The notes beneath the pieces were generated by a model, which was given only the letters and a program-made list of their open reading frames with translations, ran no database searches and had not been told where the DNA came from. The position numbers and the translations under genes were made by a program. Below are positions 1 to 10,186 of a stretch of 30,465 bases of DNA, piece by piece; positions within the stretch are counted from its first letter, which is position 1; each line of letters begins with the position of its first letter. The stretch lies in the NCBI GenBank assembly GCA_023375785.1, contig SZWC01000809.1:166136-196600 (forward strand), written 5' to 3'. Source of the stretch: Penium margaritaceum (taxonomy: Eukaryota > Streptophyta > Zygnematophyceae > Desmidiales > Peniaceae).

Positions 1-588
1 CAAAAAAGTCGCCCCCTCCAGTGTCAACAAGTACGTTCACGGGAGCACCAGCTAGGTGTCCTTTGAACTGCATCGTCATGTTGCCTCCACTCTTCCGAGT
101 GAACAGACTCGACGACGGTAAGCCGAGTTTGTGATAAACACGGAATCTGTACGACGAGCGTCGCAACTCCCATGATTCACCCACTCGAGTCCACATCTTG
201 TGGGCACGTGTGAATTCATCAAGCACCTTCAAGTCTTTAAATTTCATTGAGTTGAAATCGTCGACTAAAGTTACTGCGAATGTGATTGAGCTCATTGCTT
301 TGAGGACGTTTGCTTGAATCACTACGTTACACAACTCTTGCATAGTGGTTGGTGTCGCCACCACTAAGCAGGTCTGGTCATGCATCTCCTCTGGTGATGC
401 AATATTTAGTTGGCAATGTCGATCAGCAAGTGCGGAATGAGGTTCCATGGGAGGGGAGAAGACAACAGAAGTATTTGAACTCGTCAAAAACTCAAATTGT
501 TTAACATCTTTGTCAGAAAACATGAACTCACACTCGTGATCCAGTTTTGCCCCTGAGTGGTCCCCACTGACGTCACTTAGGGGTGGGG
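1..588 (-). CDS. pol of element A, N-terminal part (spacer and start of protease), runs off window
   Basis: This frame lies -1 relative to gag and is open from the gag-pol junction to the window edge, about 196 codons. The visible part is a spacer region with no recognised domain, followed at plus 17-28 by the aspartic-protease signature V-D-T-G, continuing DTGGGDFF at the edge. The protease would cut the Gag-Pol polyprotein into its products. No own start codon is needed if the frame is entered by frameshifting from gag; in-frame ATGs exist but none has obvious supporting context. The same region in element B carries a TGA and a TGG-to-TGA change, so A is better preserved here. RT, RNase H and integrase of this copy are outside the window. 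Confidence 0.75.
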
Positions 589-595
589 AAAACCC
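550..595 (-). promoter_or_regulatory. Predicted -1 ribosomal frameshift signal, element A gag-pol junction
   Basis: On the minus strand the gag frame reads G GGT TTT (plus 589-595), fitting the X XXY YYZ slippery rule. A 5-nt spacer (584-588) leads to the arm CCCCTAAGTG (574-583), which pairs with CACTCAGGGG (550-559): 9 of 10 pairs, with one A-C mismatch at the gag stop codon. Three more pairs (GTC/GAC) can form inside the loop. Pol is open in exactly the -1 frame. The same layout in element B supports function. This is an untested inference. Confidence 0.6.
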
Positions 596-2642
596 GCCCC
601 ACGGCCCTGTCCATTACCACGGCCGAGCCCATTGTCGCGACCGCGACCCTGTCCACGGCCTTGTCTGCGGCCTCCTCCTGCACCATCCCCACGAGGTGCT
701 ACTGCTGCAGCTAGCGCTGCGGCCTCTTGACCACCACCAGCCTCAGGGCACTGAGCCCTAAAGTGGCCCGGCTGCATGCTGTTGTGGTACAGCCCTTCGC
801 GGAAGGCTGCGTTGCGACGCTCACGCGCCGCCTGTAGCTCGTCGTTCTCGCGGCTGCGCTTGTTATTGGGACCCTTGTGTTCACCAACCTTCTTGGCTGG
901 AGGGTTTGTAGGCTGCTTGCCCTTGGCCCCGCCTCGCTCTCCGGCTGACCGACCAGCCCCAGCAGCGTCCACGCGCATGTCGCGCCCCTGATGTGCACGT
1001 GCGTTCGGCCGTGCATCAGAGTAGTGTTTCGGGTGTTCCAAATACACTTCGCTCATGTAGTCGCACAACGCCCTCCAGCTTGTCCAAGCTTGGCCAGTGG
1101 CTGTTGTGGTGGTCTTATCCTTCAGCTTCTCGCTGGTGAGACCATCACGCAAGTACTCTAGCAGCATGCACTCTGGGTACTTGAACGTCTGAGTTCCATC
1201 ACCCTCGGTGAAGCTTTTGGCTTCCTCCACGAGTGCGGTGAACTCGCTCAAGTAGGATTCGGGCGAGTTGCCCAGTTGCCTTAAGTCCTTAATCTTGTGG
1301 AAGGCGCGCTGCGCCTCCTCATGTTGGGTGCACTTCTTGTACATGATCGCGCAGAAAGTCTCCCACGGCACGGGCTGCCACTCGAGGTGCGGTTGCTGTG
1401 CAGTCCACTCCTTCACCACGTACTTGAAGAGTTTGTCTTCAAGCCGCATCGTGGCAAGGTCACCCCACTGGTGGAGTGGAGCCTTGTGGACACATAGAAC
1501 GTGCTCCATGCAGTTCAGCCAGTTGGTCAACTTCACGCCCTTTCGGAAGATCTCCACACTGTGTAGGAAGGACGTGTTCATGACCGACCCCAAAGTCGTC
1601 GAGGTAGGCAAGTCGTCGCTGCCACCGGCAGTGGCATTGTAGTTGCGGCACGCTGCGCTTGCTGCTGCCTCCGCACCTGGGTCACGCTCTACAACGCCTT
1701 GTCGAGGTCGTTGCATCGGCGGCTTGCCTCATGGGCGGCCAGGCGCTGCAGCTAGCGATCACGGTCAAGGTCCGTGATTCTCTGCCTGATGTGGGCCAGC
1801 AGGTTGGCGAACACGAACTTGAGCTCTGATGTCGTCAGAGCATCGGCGATAGCCTCCAGGGCCTCGCGTTGTCCGTGCACCCTTACCCACTACAAGAGGG
1901 TACGGTTCGCGTACATGCCGCCCAGGAGTCCCACCTTTCGGTGGAGACTGTCGTCGGCGACGATGCTCGAGTGGGCGATGCCTTGCCCCATTGCGGCCGC
2001 ATCGTAGGAAAGAGGGTCCGCCTCCATTCCTCTGAGTGGTGCCGTATCTCTACCACTGGTGGTGATCTTGAGTCGGCCTGCGGCCTCGGCAATAAACTCC
2101 GCGAGCCTACTACGGTCATCGTGAATTGCCTTCACGGGGACGTCGTCCGGCTCGTTCTCGCGGGAACTTCCCGTGTGGCTGCTTTTAACGCCCTTGCTGC
2201 TCTCGGCAGTCTCGCTGCCGTTGGCAGCTTCAGGCGATGCGGTGGGCATCTTGCCCTTCTCGAGCAATCGGCTCGAGTTCGTCGCACGACGATGGCAATG
2301 GTCGCGATCCTCGTCGCCTTCGCCATCGTCAACGTCGTGCTCTTCGTCGGGGTATCCCCCCAGGAGATCCTCCTCCATGGCATCGTCCGTTGCGTGGGGG
2401 TCGCCCATGTGCACGTCGACGTGCTCGTCAAGCACCCTTTTTGCCTCCGCACGCTGCCCGAAATCGCCGAGGTTGGCGTCGGTTGCCTTCGGCGGTAGGG
2501 TTGCCCTTGGCGGTACGGTTGCCTTTGGGTTGGCAACCGTGCTCGCTGCGGCGGCTCCCAAAACTTGGAGTCCGCCGAAAGCTCATGGTGAGGCCGTCAC
2601 CACCTTGCCGTTGTTGGTCCTAGACGGTCCAGGACTTGCCAT
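577..2642 (-). pseudogene. gag of element A, broken
   Basis: Gag is the structural protein that forms the virus-like particle and binds the RNA. The start ATG is at 2642, matching the B start (MASxGPS). An acidic, low-complexity N-terminal region is followed by a retrotransposon-gag capsid-like domain (about 1300-1600) with the usual W..F...M..K and A...F..L.Q patterns, then a nucleocapsid tail rich in G, R and Q. Breaks relative to B: TGA at 2583-2585 (CGA in B), TAG at 1890-1892, 1752-1754 and 1689-1691 (CAG in B), and a 1-bp deletion near 1645. Downstream of the last break one open stretch remains (1716-577). The zinc knuckle is dead here: the first two cysteines read Y and S (LYHNSMQPGH). 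The stop is TAA at 577-579, overlapped by pol in the -1 frame. Confidence 0.85.
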
Positions 2643-3492
2643 CTCGTCGCTCGTGCAACAAGCACGTGAAGACCGTTGTGAGGATCACCCCACTACTTTA
2701 TGGAGGAATCGCCTCCTAAAATCACGCTCTCACGATCGGTGAGGTAATTTCAATTTCTATTTCTATTTTCCTAGGCCGCCACGTCGGCACAAGGTCGTGG
2801 GTTTAGAAACTAGTCATCTTAGGCCGTGACTCACGGCACTTGGTAGCAACTAGGATGTAGGAAAACAGAAAATAAAAATACAAGGGAGCAACAAGAATTG
2901 TGAGTACCGCTCACAAAACTAAGACAAAGAGCAAGAAGAGAAGCAAGTACAAGGTCTAAAACAAAATACTACTTTTCTTCTTGTCTTCTTGTCTTCTTGT
3001 TTTCTTGTCTTCCTTGGCCTCCTCTTGAGTCTTCTTTGCGCGTCTTGCGCCCCTTGGCGGCGTCCTCCTTGAGCCGGAGTCGTTGGAGCAGCCGCCAAAA
3101 ATCCCCAAGGTGGCACCCTCCTTCTTTTTCGGGTGCTTTCAGGTCGTGAGAGTCCCTAAACTTGGGGAGGGGCGCTGTCCCAATTTTGATGAAGGGGTTT
3201 TGAAGGAACCTTGAAGATGGAGAGGATTTTGTGGTTTTTTAGGGTGGGGACTCCCCACCCCGCCCCACAAAAATCTTCCTAGCCCTCTGGAAGTGAGGAG
3301 AGGCTAGAAAGAAGATTCTCCATGAAGTAGAGCCTTTTTTCAAGCTCTCTAACGCAATTTACGGCGCTTCAATCCGTGAAGTATGGATGCCATAGTCCAT
3401 TCCAGCATTTTTGCTGCTGTTTGCAGGTGCCAACGGCGCTTTATCTATGTCGTAGCCACCGTTTCCGTCAAACTCTTGGTCGCGAGGGTCGT
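2643..3492 (-). other. Untranslated leader of element A
   Basis: About 850 nt between PBS and gag start, alignable with the B leader at 10187-11074. It contains a TTCTTG-rich short tandem stretch (about 2973-3016 on plus) and a 15-nt inverted repeat, GCCGTGACTCACGGC (2823-2837), also present in B at 10883-10897. The core TGACTCA resembles a bZIP/GCN4 site. Packaging or expression roles are possible but not shown. The long hairpin seen in the B leader is mostly lost here. No protein-coding frame is convincing. Confidence 0.6.
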
Positions 3493-3508
3493 CTGGCTCT
3501 GAGAACCA
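3493..3508 (-). other. Primer-binding site of element A
   Basis: The minus strand reads TGGTTCTCAGAGCCAG one base after the LTR end. It is identical to the PBS of element B and close to the TGGTATCAGAGCCAGG complement of plant initiator tRNA-Met. That tRNA would prime minus-strand DNA synthesis. The tRNA assignment is by similarity and is not exact at positions 5-6. Confidence 0.8.
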
Positions 3509-3509
3509 C

Positions 3510-4187
3510 TCTAACGGGCCGAGTCTCTAACTCCTGCTCTGAAGTTGTCGTCGGAGTTCGCAGAATGGCATTCTCAGTTCGCGTCAGGGGTTTACCCCCT
3601 TCGCAAGACTGAGGGGCAATCGTCATCAACGACCCAGAGCAGGGAGACTCGAATGCTTCGAGTCTCCGGAGGCCCATTTCCGTTTTTAACCAAACCCCTG
3701 GTTTTGGGACCCAAACCGGGGGTTTTTACCTCGAACTCGTGTGTTCGCACGAGTTATTTCATTTGTTTTATGTCGAAGTTCGTTGTAAACGAAATTTGAT
3801 TCACGTTTTTGTCGTTCTGGCGCGAAATCGTCGCGTGCGAGGCACGATGGCGATTTCGCGCCAGTTTTTTTGACCTCACCCTGGCTCCCCTTATCCCTCG
3901 CCCTCTCTTGCTTGTTTGCAAGGAGGGCGAGGGGGGGCGAGGGCATGAGGCCATGAGGCCTCGCCCTCGAGGCCCTCGTGGCCTCTCAGCCGCCGATCGG
4001 GCTGAGGCCGCGATCGGCGGCTGGTGGCTGGCCGGCCGGTGGCCGGCCGGTCACTTGGCCGGCCGTCGGCCGTCCAGCCGGCCGGCAGCGAGCTGGCCGG
4101 CGGCCAGCCCTCGCTGACGCGAGGGGTGGTGCGCAACCACCCCTCGCTTCAGCGAGGTGGGAGGGCCGAACCGGCCCTCCCGCTACA
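3510..4187 (-). repeat. 5' LTR of element A (678 bp)
   Basis: On the minus strand it begins TGTAGCGGGAGG at 4187 and ends GTTAGA at 3510, immediately before the PBS. The two LTRs of element B align over the whole length. The ancestral end is probably GTTACA, as in both B LTRs, so this copy has lost its terminal CA. The U3 part is extremely GC-rich, with repeated GGCCGGCC-type motifs (about 4025-4110) and a perfect 12-bp inverted repeat, AGCCGCCGATCG at 3988-3999 with its complement at 4011-4022. A second inverted repeat built on GGCCACGAGG lies next to it in the family. No clear TATA box or polyadenylation signal could be assigned. Confidence 0.88.
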
Positions 4188-5239
4188 GCATGAGCCCATG
4201 CGACAACATGGTGTTGAGACTGGCTCTTGCAATGGCTCCCTAAAACAACATTTTCAAGAATTCCCTGTCATAACGAGGAATTTAAGCAGAATTCTGGCTT
4301 TCTATGTTAAGATTCCATGATGCCTCACATGTTTCACTGAATTACTTGTTTTCCATGTAAGTTTTGTGATATGTATGTTCAACATGCCTTTCGTAAAAGG
4401 ATACCTGTTAGGATTCCGAATTCCTTGGTTTTTTTTTCAGCGTTCAAAGACAAAGGTTCAAGAAGAAACTTGCCTAAAACATGCAACATGTGGAAAGGGG
4501 TCATCCATCAGGCCGAACTACATGACATATTTGGTAAGCTCCGTGGCATTATAAAAGGCCTCACTGAGAGACTCCATATTCTTCGTGCATTCCTTGGGGA
4601 GTTTTCCCCAAAACATGGTAGTATGAGAACATTGGATTGTCGTCGAATCCATACAGTCCCTTGTTGTCTTTATGCTTGTCTATCCATAGTAAGGTCGCAG
4701 GCTTCGAAGGGTGCAATTTCATCCAATTGCACCTCCCTGGTCGGAGCTGAAATTCTTGTACTCAAAGAATGTCAAGACACAAAAGAGAATACTATAGGGA
4801 GTTAAATACCTGGCTAGGGAGCCAACCCGGGCCATGCAGAGCGAGCCACTCTGCGTGCCCCTTACCCTATAGGGAGTTAAACTCGGCCTTGGTTTGTGAA
4901 ATGAAAACACTGGTGCTCTCAACCCGGTGCAACGATAGTTGCAATATTGCCTAGTGGTTGAGGGTCTTTGACCCTCAGCCACTTCCCCATCGCCCAGAGG
5001 AGTAACTTGAGCCAGATGGAGGGAGTCAAGGAACTTGAACAAAGGAGGTCCAATGTCACATAGCCATATATTATATTCAAGTAAAGTTTTCGCTATATTG
5101 CATCGAAAAGAAATGCTTATGTAAAGTACACGTAGTGAATAGTTGGTGTTATAAACTAGGCCAACTAAGACTTATAAACACATGAGTATCCCTATTGTAC
5201 AGGAGGAGGGGGGGGGGCTCATTCCTTGTCGTTGCAGGG
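4188..5239. other. No gene recognised; short repeats and a hairpin
   Basis: No frame here looks like a known protein. There is a 15-bp direct repeat, CTATAGGGAGTTAAA, at 4792-4806 and 4867-4881. A hairpin at 4954-4982 pairs GTGGTTGAGGGTC with GACCCTCAGCCAC (13 pairs, one of them G-T) around a TTT loop. On the minus strand this hairpin begins GTGGCTGAGGGTC, vaguely like a tRNA D-arm, and a GGTTGAG-like box lies about 45 nt further on. This could be a decayed tRNA-derived SINE, but the match is too weak to call. Confidence 0.4.
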
Positions 5240-5660
5240 TGTAAGAGTCGTTGAAATGTTTGTGGCTAACTATCGAAACGAGGTTATCTCTCGGGATTAG
5301 AAGTCCAAGGGGGAGTGGCAAACGGTTGTCCGAACCATTTTGGCTGAGACAAACCGCGTCATAAAAGGACATAGTCATCATACGGCATGTCTGTGAACGT
5401 AAATCCCAAAACATTATTGTTCCACATGGCCTAACAACGTGGAAACAATGCCCTAGTTCCAATAAATGAGTGGAGGAGTGATGCAATCGGCTTTCCACTG
5501 TGACACTGCTTTTGTCATTTTCCAGCCAAAGGATTGTTGCTATCTATGTTTGAACCAGACTCTGGCACATAGATATCTTTCTGGGTGCCAAATCCCAGGC
5601 ACGTCATCCCCAGGTTCCCAAAACTTGGGAAAGGTATTTAGAGGCTAACTGATTTTTGTA
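5240..5660. repeat. Unclassified repeat R, copy 0 (fragment)
   Basis: Diverged similarity by eye to 19690-20240. Shared landmarks include AGTCATCATA, TGGAAACAAT.CCC, GGAGTGA.GCAAT, TGTGACAC/CGTGACAC...CTTTTGTCAT, and the stretch around AAACTTGGGAAA at about 5622. Only the part corresponding to the right end of copy 1 is present. All frames are interrupted and I do not recognise the family. Confidence 0.55.
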
Positions 5661-5879
5661 GAAATGGTTAATCTATGCACTGGAACCGTAACATTTCACG
5701 TTTGGTTACAAAGATTTAATCATTGCATACCTCGTGGTGGAAGCCATGCAACAATGCCAAATTAATCATGCTATTCGATATTGTGATTTTCTCGTAATGG
5801 TTTACTTGAACATAGTTTTCTTCCAGATTTTAAGGTACTACAAAATTATTTGGAAGCGAGAGAAAATACGAGACTAAGG

Positions 5880-7158
5880 TGTTAGTACATAAATCCAGTC
5901 ACCGGGTTGCATGCTCTCTTGCTATCGGCAGACCAAAATCATCTCTGTACCAAAGTATTCATCGCACACATCTCAATGGTGGTCCTGCGATTTGCATCAC
6001 CAAAGTATGCCAGGCGTACTCCTTTCCTCGTCCACGCAGTCCACAAGGACCATGTGGACAGGTGGCGATAGGTGGCAAAGCAGTGACGGGAAATCCTAAG
6101 ATGCTTCCTAAAAACGTATCCAACCATCTTACCGCCCAGGAGAATAAAAGCAGAAATACTAGAAAAGTACGTTGCGTACAACCATTTCATCCGGAAGACA
6201 AACGGCAAAGATTTTGGACAAGATAAGTAAGAACCTTTCGTGTTGGAAATGGATCTCCAACTGAAACACCTGTTTCCGAAAGTTGCTATGCAAATGGACA
6301 GCTCCTTCATTCCAAAACTATACAACCCTCAAACTCGTCAAGACACAACCATTCTTGGCAACGTTATGAAGAACTTGCCAAGCAACTGGCTAAATATCAT
6401 AACAGATACATGTGCTGACGACTCGCTTCTGTCGACGCATTGGTGCATAACATTGTGCACACATCAGCCACCTGGCTTCATCTGTCGAATGAAAAAATAA
6501 GAGGACTGCTACATCATGACAACACTAACAGTGCTACCAGACAGAGAATTTGCACCAACAACCTTCCCAGATACACAAATACATGATTTGAGCATCTGGA
6601 CCCCCGTACATGTTGAGGAAGGACGCTTCATTGGCTATAGCAACGACACAATGACACCATCCTGGAGGGTATGGAGGACTAAGGACCCGAAACTAATTAC
6701 ACTACCAATCTTTCCTTCCCCCTACCCAACAAACTCTCCCTTATCGGGAGAAATGGACACTTGAGGACGTCAACTCCCCAAACTTAAAGTTCCTCCAAGA
6801 GATGTTACAAACAAACTTCATACCTCCAAAACCCGAGGACATCATAATCCGAATAGCAATTAGAAGCATCCAAGTTCGGATCAGGTTGCATCTTCTCCCA
6901 CAACCCTTTGAAGTCATCTGTCCACTCTGTAACCTGCACACCAAAACAATCACACATGCCTTCAGGCACTTTCCAAAGGTCAAACACGTCATACACAAAC
7001 TAAACCAACATTTACAACTGATATGTGGGCTAGAAACAAGAACACCCTTTCTGTTCCAACATAATCACCAAAACTTCAATTGGTGGCATATGATACAAGC
7101 AATTACTTTCACGGAAATCTGGACATATAGAAGCAACGTCTCCTTAACCTTGACGTAA
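5880..7158 (+). pseudogene. LINE (non-LTR retrotransposon) ORF2 C-terminal relic
   Basis: Open pieces at about 5880-6226, 6240-6500, 6516-6764 and 6754-7158 form a broken downstream portion of a LINE polyprotein. The last piece is most informative. After a conserved-looking lead-in (W-T-L-E-D-V), it carries a zinc-binding C-x2-C motif in CPLCNLHTKTITHAF, then H..PKVKHVIHKLN, then a W-rich tail ending IWTYRSN. This resembles the zf-RVT domain and I-W-K-x-R-N tail of plant LINE reverse transcriptases. The expected final Cys of the finger reads H or F here. The RT catalytic motifs are not in the window, so the copy is 5'-truncated or disrupted. Frame changes and stops separate all pieces. Assignment is by pattern only. 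Confidence 0.6.
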
Positions 7159-7321
7159 AGTGCATGGAACCCCACAACAATGCTTTGCCACAAAAAGTGT
7201 GGCAACCTAGACACTGCAGCTCAACCTACACCTGCCATCGCCGTCATAACTACCCAAAAAGGGCCCTTTCAGCCAAATTCTTGCCCAACTTTCAAGATCT
7301 AACAACCTATGCAAAGTTGAA

Positions 7322-7350
7322 GGTGGATTGAGTCGAAAACTCAATCCACC
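7322..7350 (+). other. Perfect 12-bp hairpin in the presumed LINE 3' UTR
   Basis: GGTGGATTGAGT (7322-7333), loop CGAAA, ACTCAATCCACC (7339-7350). It lies about 165 nt after the LINE frame ends. 3' UTR hairpins are used by some LINE reverse transcriptases to recognise their own RNA; that role here is only a suggestion. Confidence 0.5.
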
Positions 7351-7489
7351 ACACCTCATCCTACACCCTCTATTCCGCTCCATCTGGTTTCACAACAACC
7401 ACCGCCAGGGGGGGCAAGTATTTCAGGGGACCGTGTTAGAAAAGCCACTGAACCCCCAACCACATGGTCATGACCCGTGGTGAAGATAC

Positions 7490-7775
<286 letters not shown>

Positions 7776-8354
7776 AAAGATAGGTGGCATAGCAGCTCAC
7801 CCATGTATTAACGCGATCAGTCTAGAAAACCTGACAAAACTGGCATGTAGCGGGCAACACACACTGTTGATGCCTGGAAAATGACAACGGCACGTCGTAG
7901 TTAAAGTGCGACCACGAACTTGACCTAGCCCATTTGTCAGATGTCCTGCACCACCTTTTGTGGTTCATCTAACTTTATTGTATGAGCACCTATGTTGAAC
8001 TCGGGTCAAATTTAAGAAACCCAAACCAGATTGAACAAAAGAATCAAATTTAGTGATAAGCAAGGTCAGCGCAAACAAGATCTCATGTGTGGATTCTTGT
8101 CATCCGTAACATGGTTGTGGCACGTTCACGCGTGATCAAGCACAAAGATGTGGTTTTTGTGATAATGGTCATTTGTGTATGTCACCCAGTGTTGATCGTG
8201 TAATCCCTCACCTCTTACCAAGATGATACACAAATGTCATTCACAAGTTTTGGTTTGTCATCATCGGAGAGTCATCACACATGGGTATCGGTGGCATGGT
8301 CGATGTCTTTTGTGAAATACATTGTGAACAGTGTTTATGCCACTTTGAAAGACG
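7776..8354. other. No gene or recognised repeat
   Basis: AT-moderate sequence with no long frame, no motif I recognise and no clear similarity to other parts of this window. Confidence 0.5.
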
Positions 8355-9460
8355 TTCTGTGCCGTACGTGTTCAACAATCTATTGTGGTGATGCCTCCTC
8401 TCCCGTTGCAAGGAATGTCCCTGTAACAAATCAGTCGGGCGACTCCGTTAAAAACCATCCAGGTCCACACAACACTTTCCATGTTTTTCGGGTGTGATGT
8501 CTTTTCAAGGGTTGTTGCCGATTTGGTATGTTGCCGGAACATTGCGTGGACATGAAATCGAGGGTGCAGACATCAATTTTCTTATTATGCAACCATGTTT
8601 TGATGACCGCGCGTAGGTCTATCAGATCTCTTTAAGCACCCGTTGGTTGGTTGGCTAAACTCAACAGATATCCACTAAGCACATGAAACTTGCATGCTAG
8701 CTTGTTCTTCAGTTTGGGATGCACCAAGGCCCTAATACAAGGCTACGGATCACACATTTTCTACTTTTTAAAGAGTACACTCATATATGAAGGAAGCATC
8801 ATTGGTCGTCTTGCACGCATAGGTGTCTTCCATTTTCGTAATCAGACATGCTAATGGTTTGACCTAGACAATCATTGTCTCAAACATCATGCCTTTGTTT
8901 ACGTCAAAAATAGGTACCGTAGGGCGCTACTAACGTCCATGTCAAAAGCATATCACTTTTAAATACATGTTTCAGAGATAAATGATCTCAACGATCGTGG
9001 AACGCATCCACGGACAACGTGTTCATAATATGGTAGTCACAAAATGGTCATACCATGGTCACAACACATGCAATGCAAGTAGGAAGGACACCTTTTGGAT
9101 TTCAATTCCCTGAAGTTGTGATCAAACACTTCTTAGTCACATCTGGAAATCCTTGAACACTTGGTACCTAAATAATTCTCATTTTATGTAACCACATCCA
9201 AGGGTTACATTCAAGAATCCGTCGATGGATTGTCCTACCAGTATAACCTTTTAGGGATGTGTGATTTCCCTTGATAGATAGGAAAACACGCATCCTTTTG
9301 CGAGAAAGTTCTCGTTGGAAAGCAAATCCCAACAACATGTCTTGGGGTGTCTTCACCAAATTGCATCAATTTGGGTTGTCAAAGACTTCAATGTATTTTA
9401 CTATGTACATTTGAAAATATTCAATAGCGTGTTTCCACATGCCTGATTCGTGACACTTGA
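8355..9460. repeat. Unclassified repeat R, copy 1, left half
   Basis: Collinear with 22740-23820. Matching landmarks: TTGTGGT.A..CCTCCTC.C..GTT.CAAGG.ATGTCCCT; CACTAAGC.CATG.AACTTGCAT; GACCTAGA..ATC.T.GTCTCAA; CTTTGTTTACGTCAAAA; GATCTCAACGAT.GTGGA; AAACACTTCT...TCACAT; ATGGATTGTCCT; ACATCCTTTTG.GA; and GTGTTTCCA near the insertion point. Similarity is roughly two-thirds by eye. The segment stops exactly at the 5' LTR of element B and resumes after its 3' LTR. No intact coding frame and no recognised domain. Confidence 0.7.
9456..9460. other. Left target-site duplication of element B
   Basis: CTTGA directly before the 5' LTR; CTTGT directly follows the 3' LTR (18068-18072). Four of five bases match, the usual 5-bp size for Ty3/gypsy integration with one later mutation. 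Confidence 0.65.
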
Positions 9461-10169
9461 TGTAGTTGGAGGGCCGGTTCGGCCCTCCCTCCTTGCTGAA
9501 GCGAGGGCTGGTTGCGCACCACCCCTTGCACCAGCGAGGGCTGGCCGGCGACCAGCACTTCGCTGGCTGCCGGCAGCGAGCTAGCCAGCTCGACGGCCAG
9601 CTGCCGGCCAAGCGACCGGCCGGCCACTGGCCGGCCAGCCGCCAGCCACCAGCCGCCGATCGCGGCCTTCGCCCGATCGGCGGCTGAGAGGCCACGAGGG
9701 CCTCGAGGGCGAGGCCTCGTGGCCTCGTGCCCTCCCCCCCCCCCCCCTTCGCCCTCCTTGCAAAACAAGCAAGCGAGGACGAGGGATAAGGGGAGCGGGG
9801 GTGAGGTTGAGAGAGCTGGCACGAAATCGCCAGCGTGCCTCGCACGCAACGATTTTGCGCCAGAATGGCAAAACATAAATCGAACTTCGTTCGCGACGAA
9901 CTTCAACATAAAATCAACAAAATAACTCGTGCGAATACACGAGTTCAAGGAAAAAATCCCTGGTTTGGGTCTCAAAACCAGGGGTTTGGTTAAAAACGGA
10001 AATGGGCCTCCGGGGACTCGAAGTATTCGAGTCTCCTTGCTCTAGGTCATTGATGACGATTGCCCCTCAGTCTTGCGAAGGGGGTAAATCCCTGATGCGG
10101 ACTGAGAACGCCATTCTGTAAACTCCGACGATGACTTCAGAGCAAGAGCTGGAGACTCAGCCCGTTACA
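9461..10169 (+). repeat. 5' LTR of element B (709 bp)
   Basis: Starts TGTAGTTGGAGG and ends GTTACA (TG...CA). U3 is GC-rich with clustered GGCCGGCC-type motifs (9580-9650). A perfect 12-bp inverted repeat follows, AGCCGCCGATCG at 9651-9662 with its complement at 9674-9685. GGCCACGAGG/CCTCGTGGCC form another around 9700. A run of 14 C lies at 9734-9747. Further on, CGAACTTCG/GACGAACTTC motifs occur. A TATA box could be in the CATAAA stretches near 9873-9910 but is not certain. Confidence 0.93.
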
Positions 10170-10170
10170 G

Positions 10171-10186
10171 TGGTTCTCAGAGCCAG
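10171..10186 (+). other. Primer-binding site of element B
   Basis: TGGTTCTCAGAGCCAG, one base after the LTR end. It is identical to that of element A and close to the initiator tRNA-Met complement found in plant LTR elements. Confidence 0.82.

Larger units (their letters stand above)
1..4187 (-). mobile_element. Chromovirus element A (Ty3/gypsy LTR retrotransposon), 5' part, cut by window edge
   Basis: Reading leftward on the minus strand there is an LTR, a tRNA-type primer-binding site, a leader of about 850 nt, a broken gag, and the first ~196 codons of pol, which run off the window at the protease motif. Order and sequence match element B throughout, so it is the same family in opposite orientation. 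The rest of pol and the 3' LTR lie outside the window, so no target-site duplication can be checked; the base pairs outside the LTR are GCATG (4188-4192, plus strand). Gag carries several nonsense codons and a 1-bp deletion, so this copy cannot make Gag by itself. Its pol start is still open in the visible part. Confidence 0.9.

Noticed and set aside
1268..2742. Plus-strand open frames over element A (for example 1869-2498 and 2173-2742)
   Set aside because: They are antisense shadows of gag, which has recognisable domains on the minus strand.
4366..4805. 144-codon frame 4371-4805 and overlapping frames
   Set aside because: No recognisable domain, no second copy to compare, and length is not unusual for chance in this composition.
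4917..4982. tRNA gene or SINE head on the minus strand
   Set aside because: A-box and B-box matches are poor and no cloverleaf forms; only the hairpin is secure.
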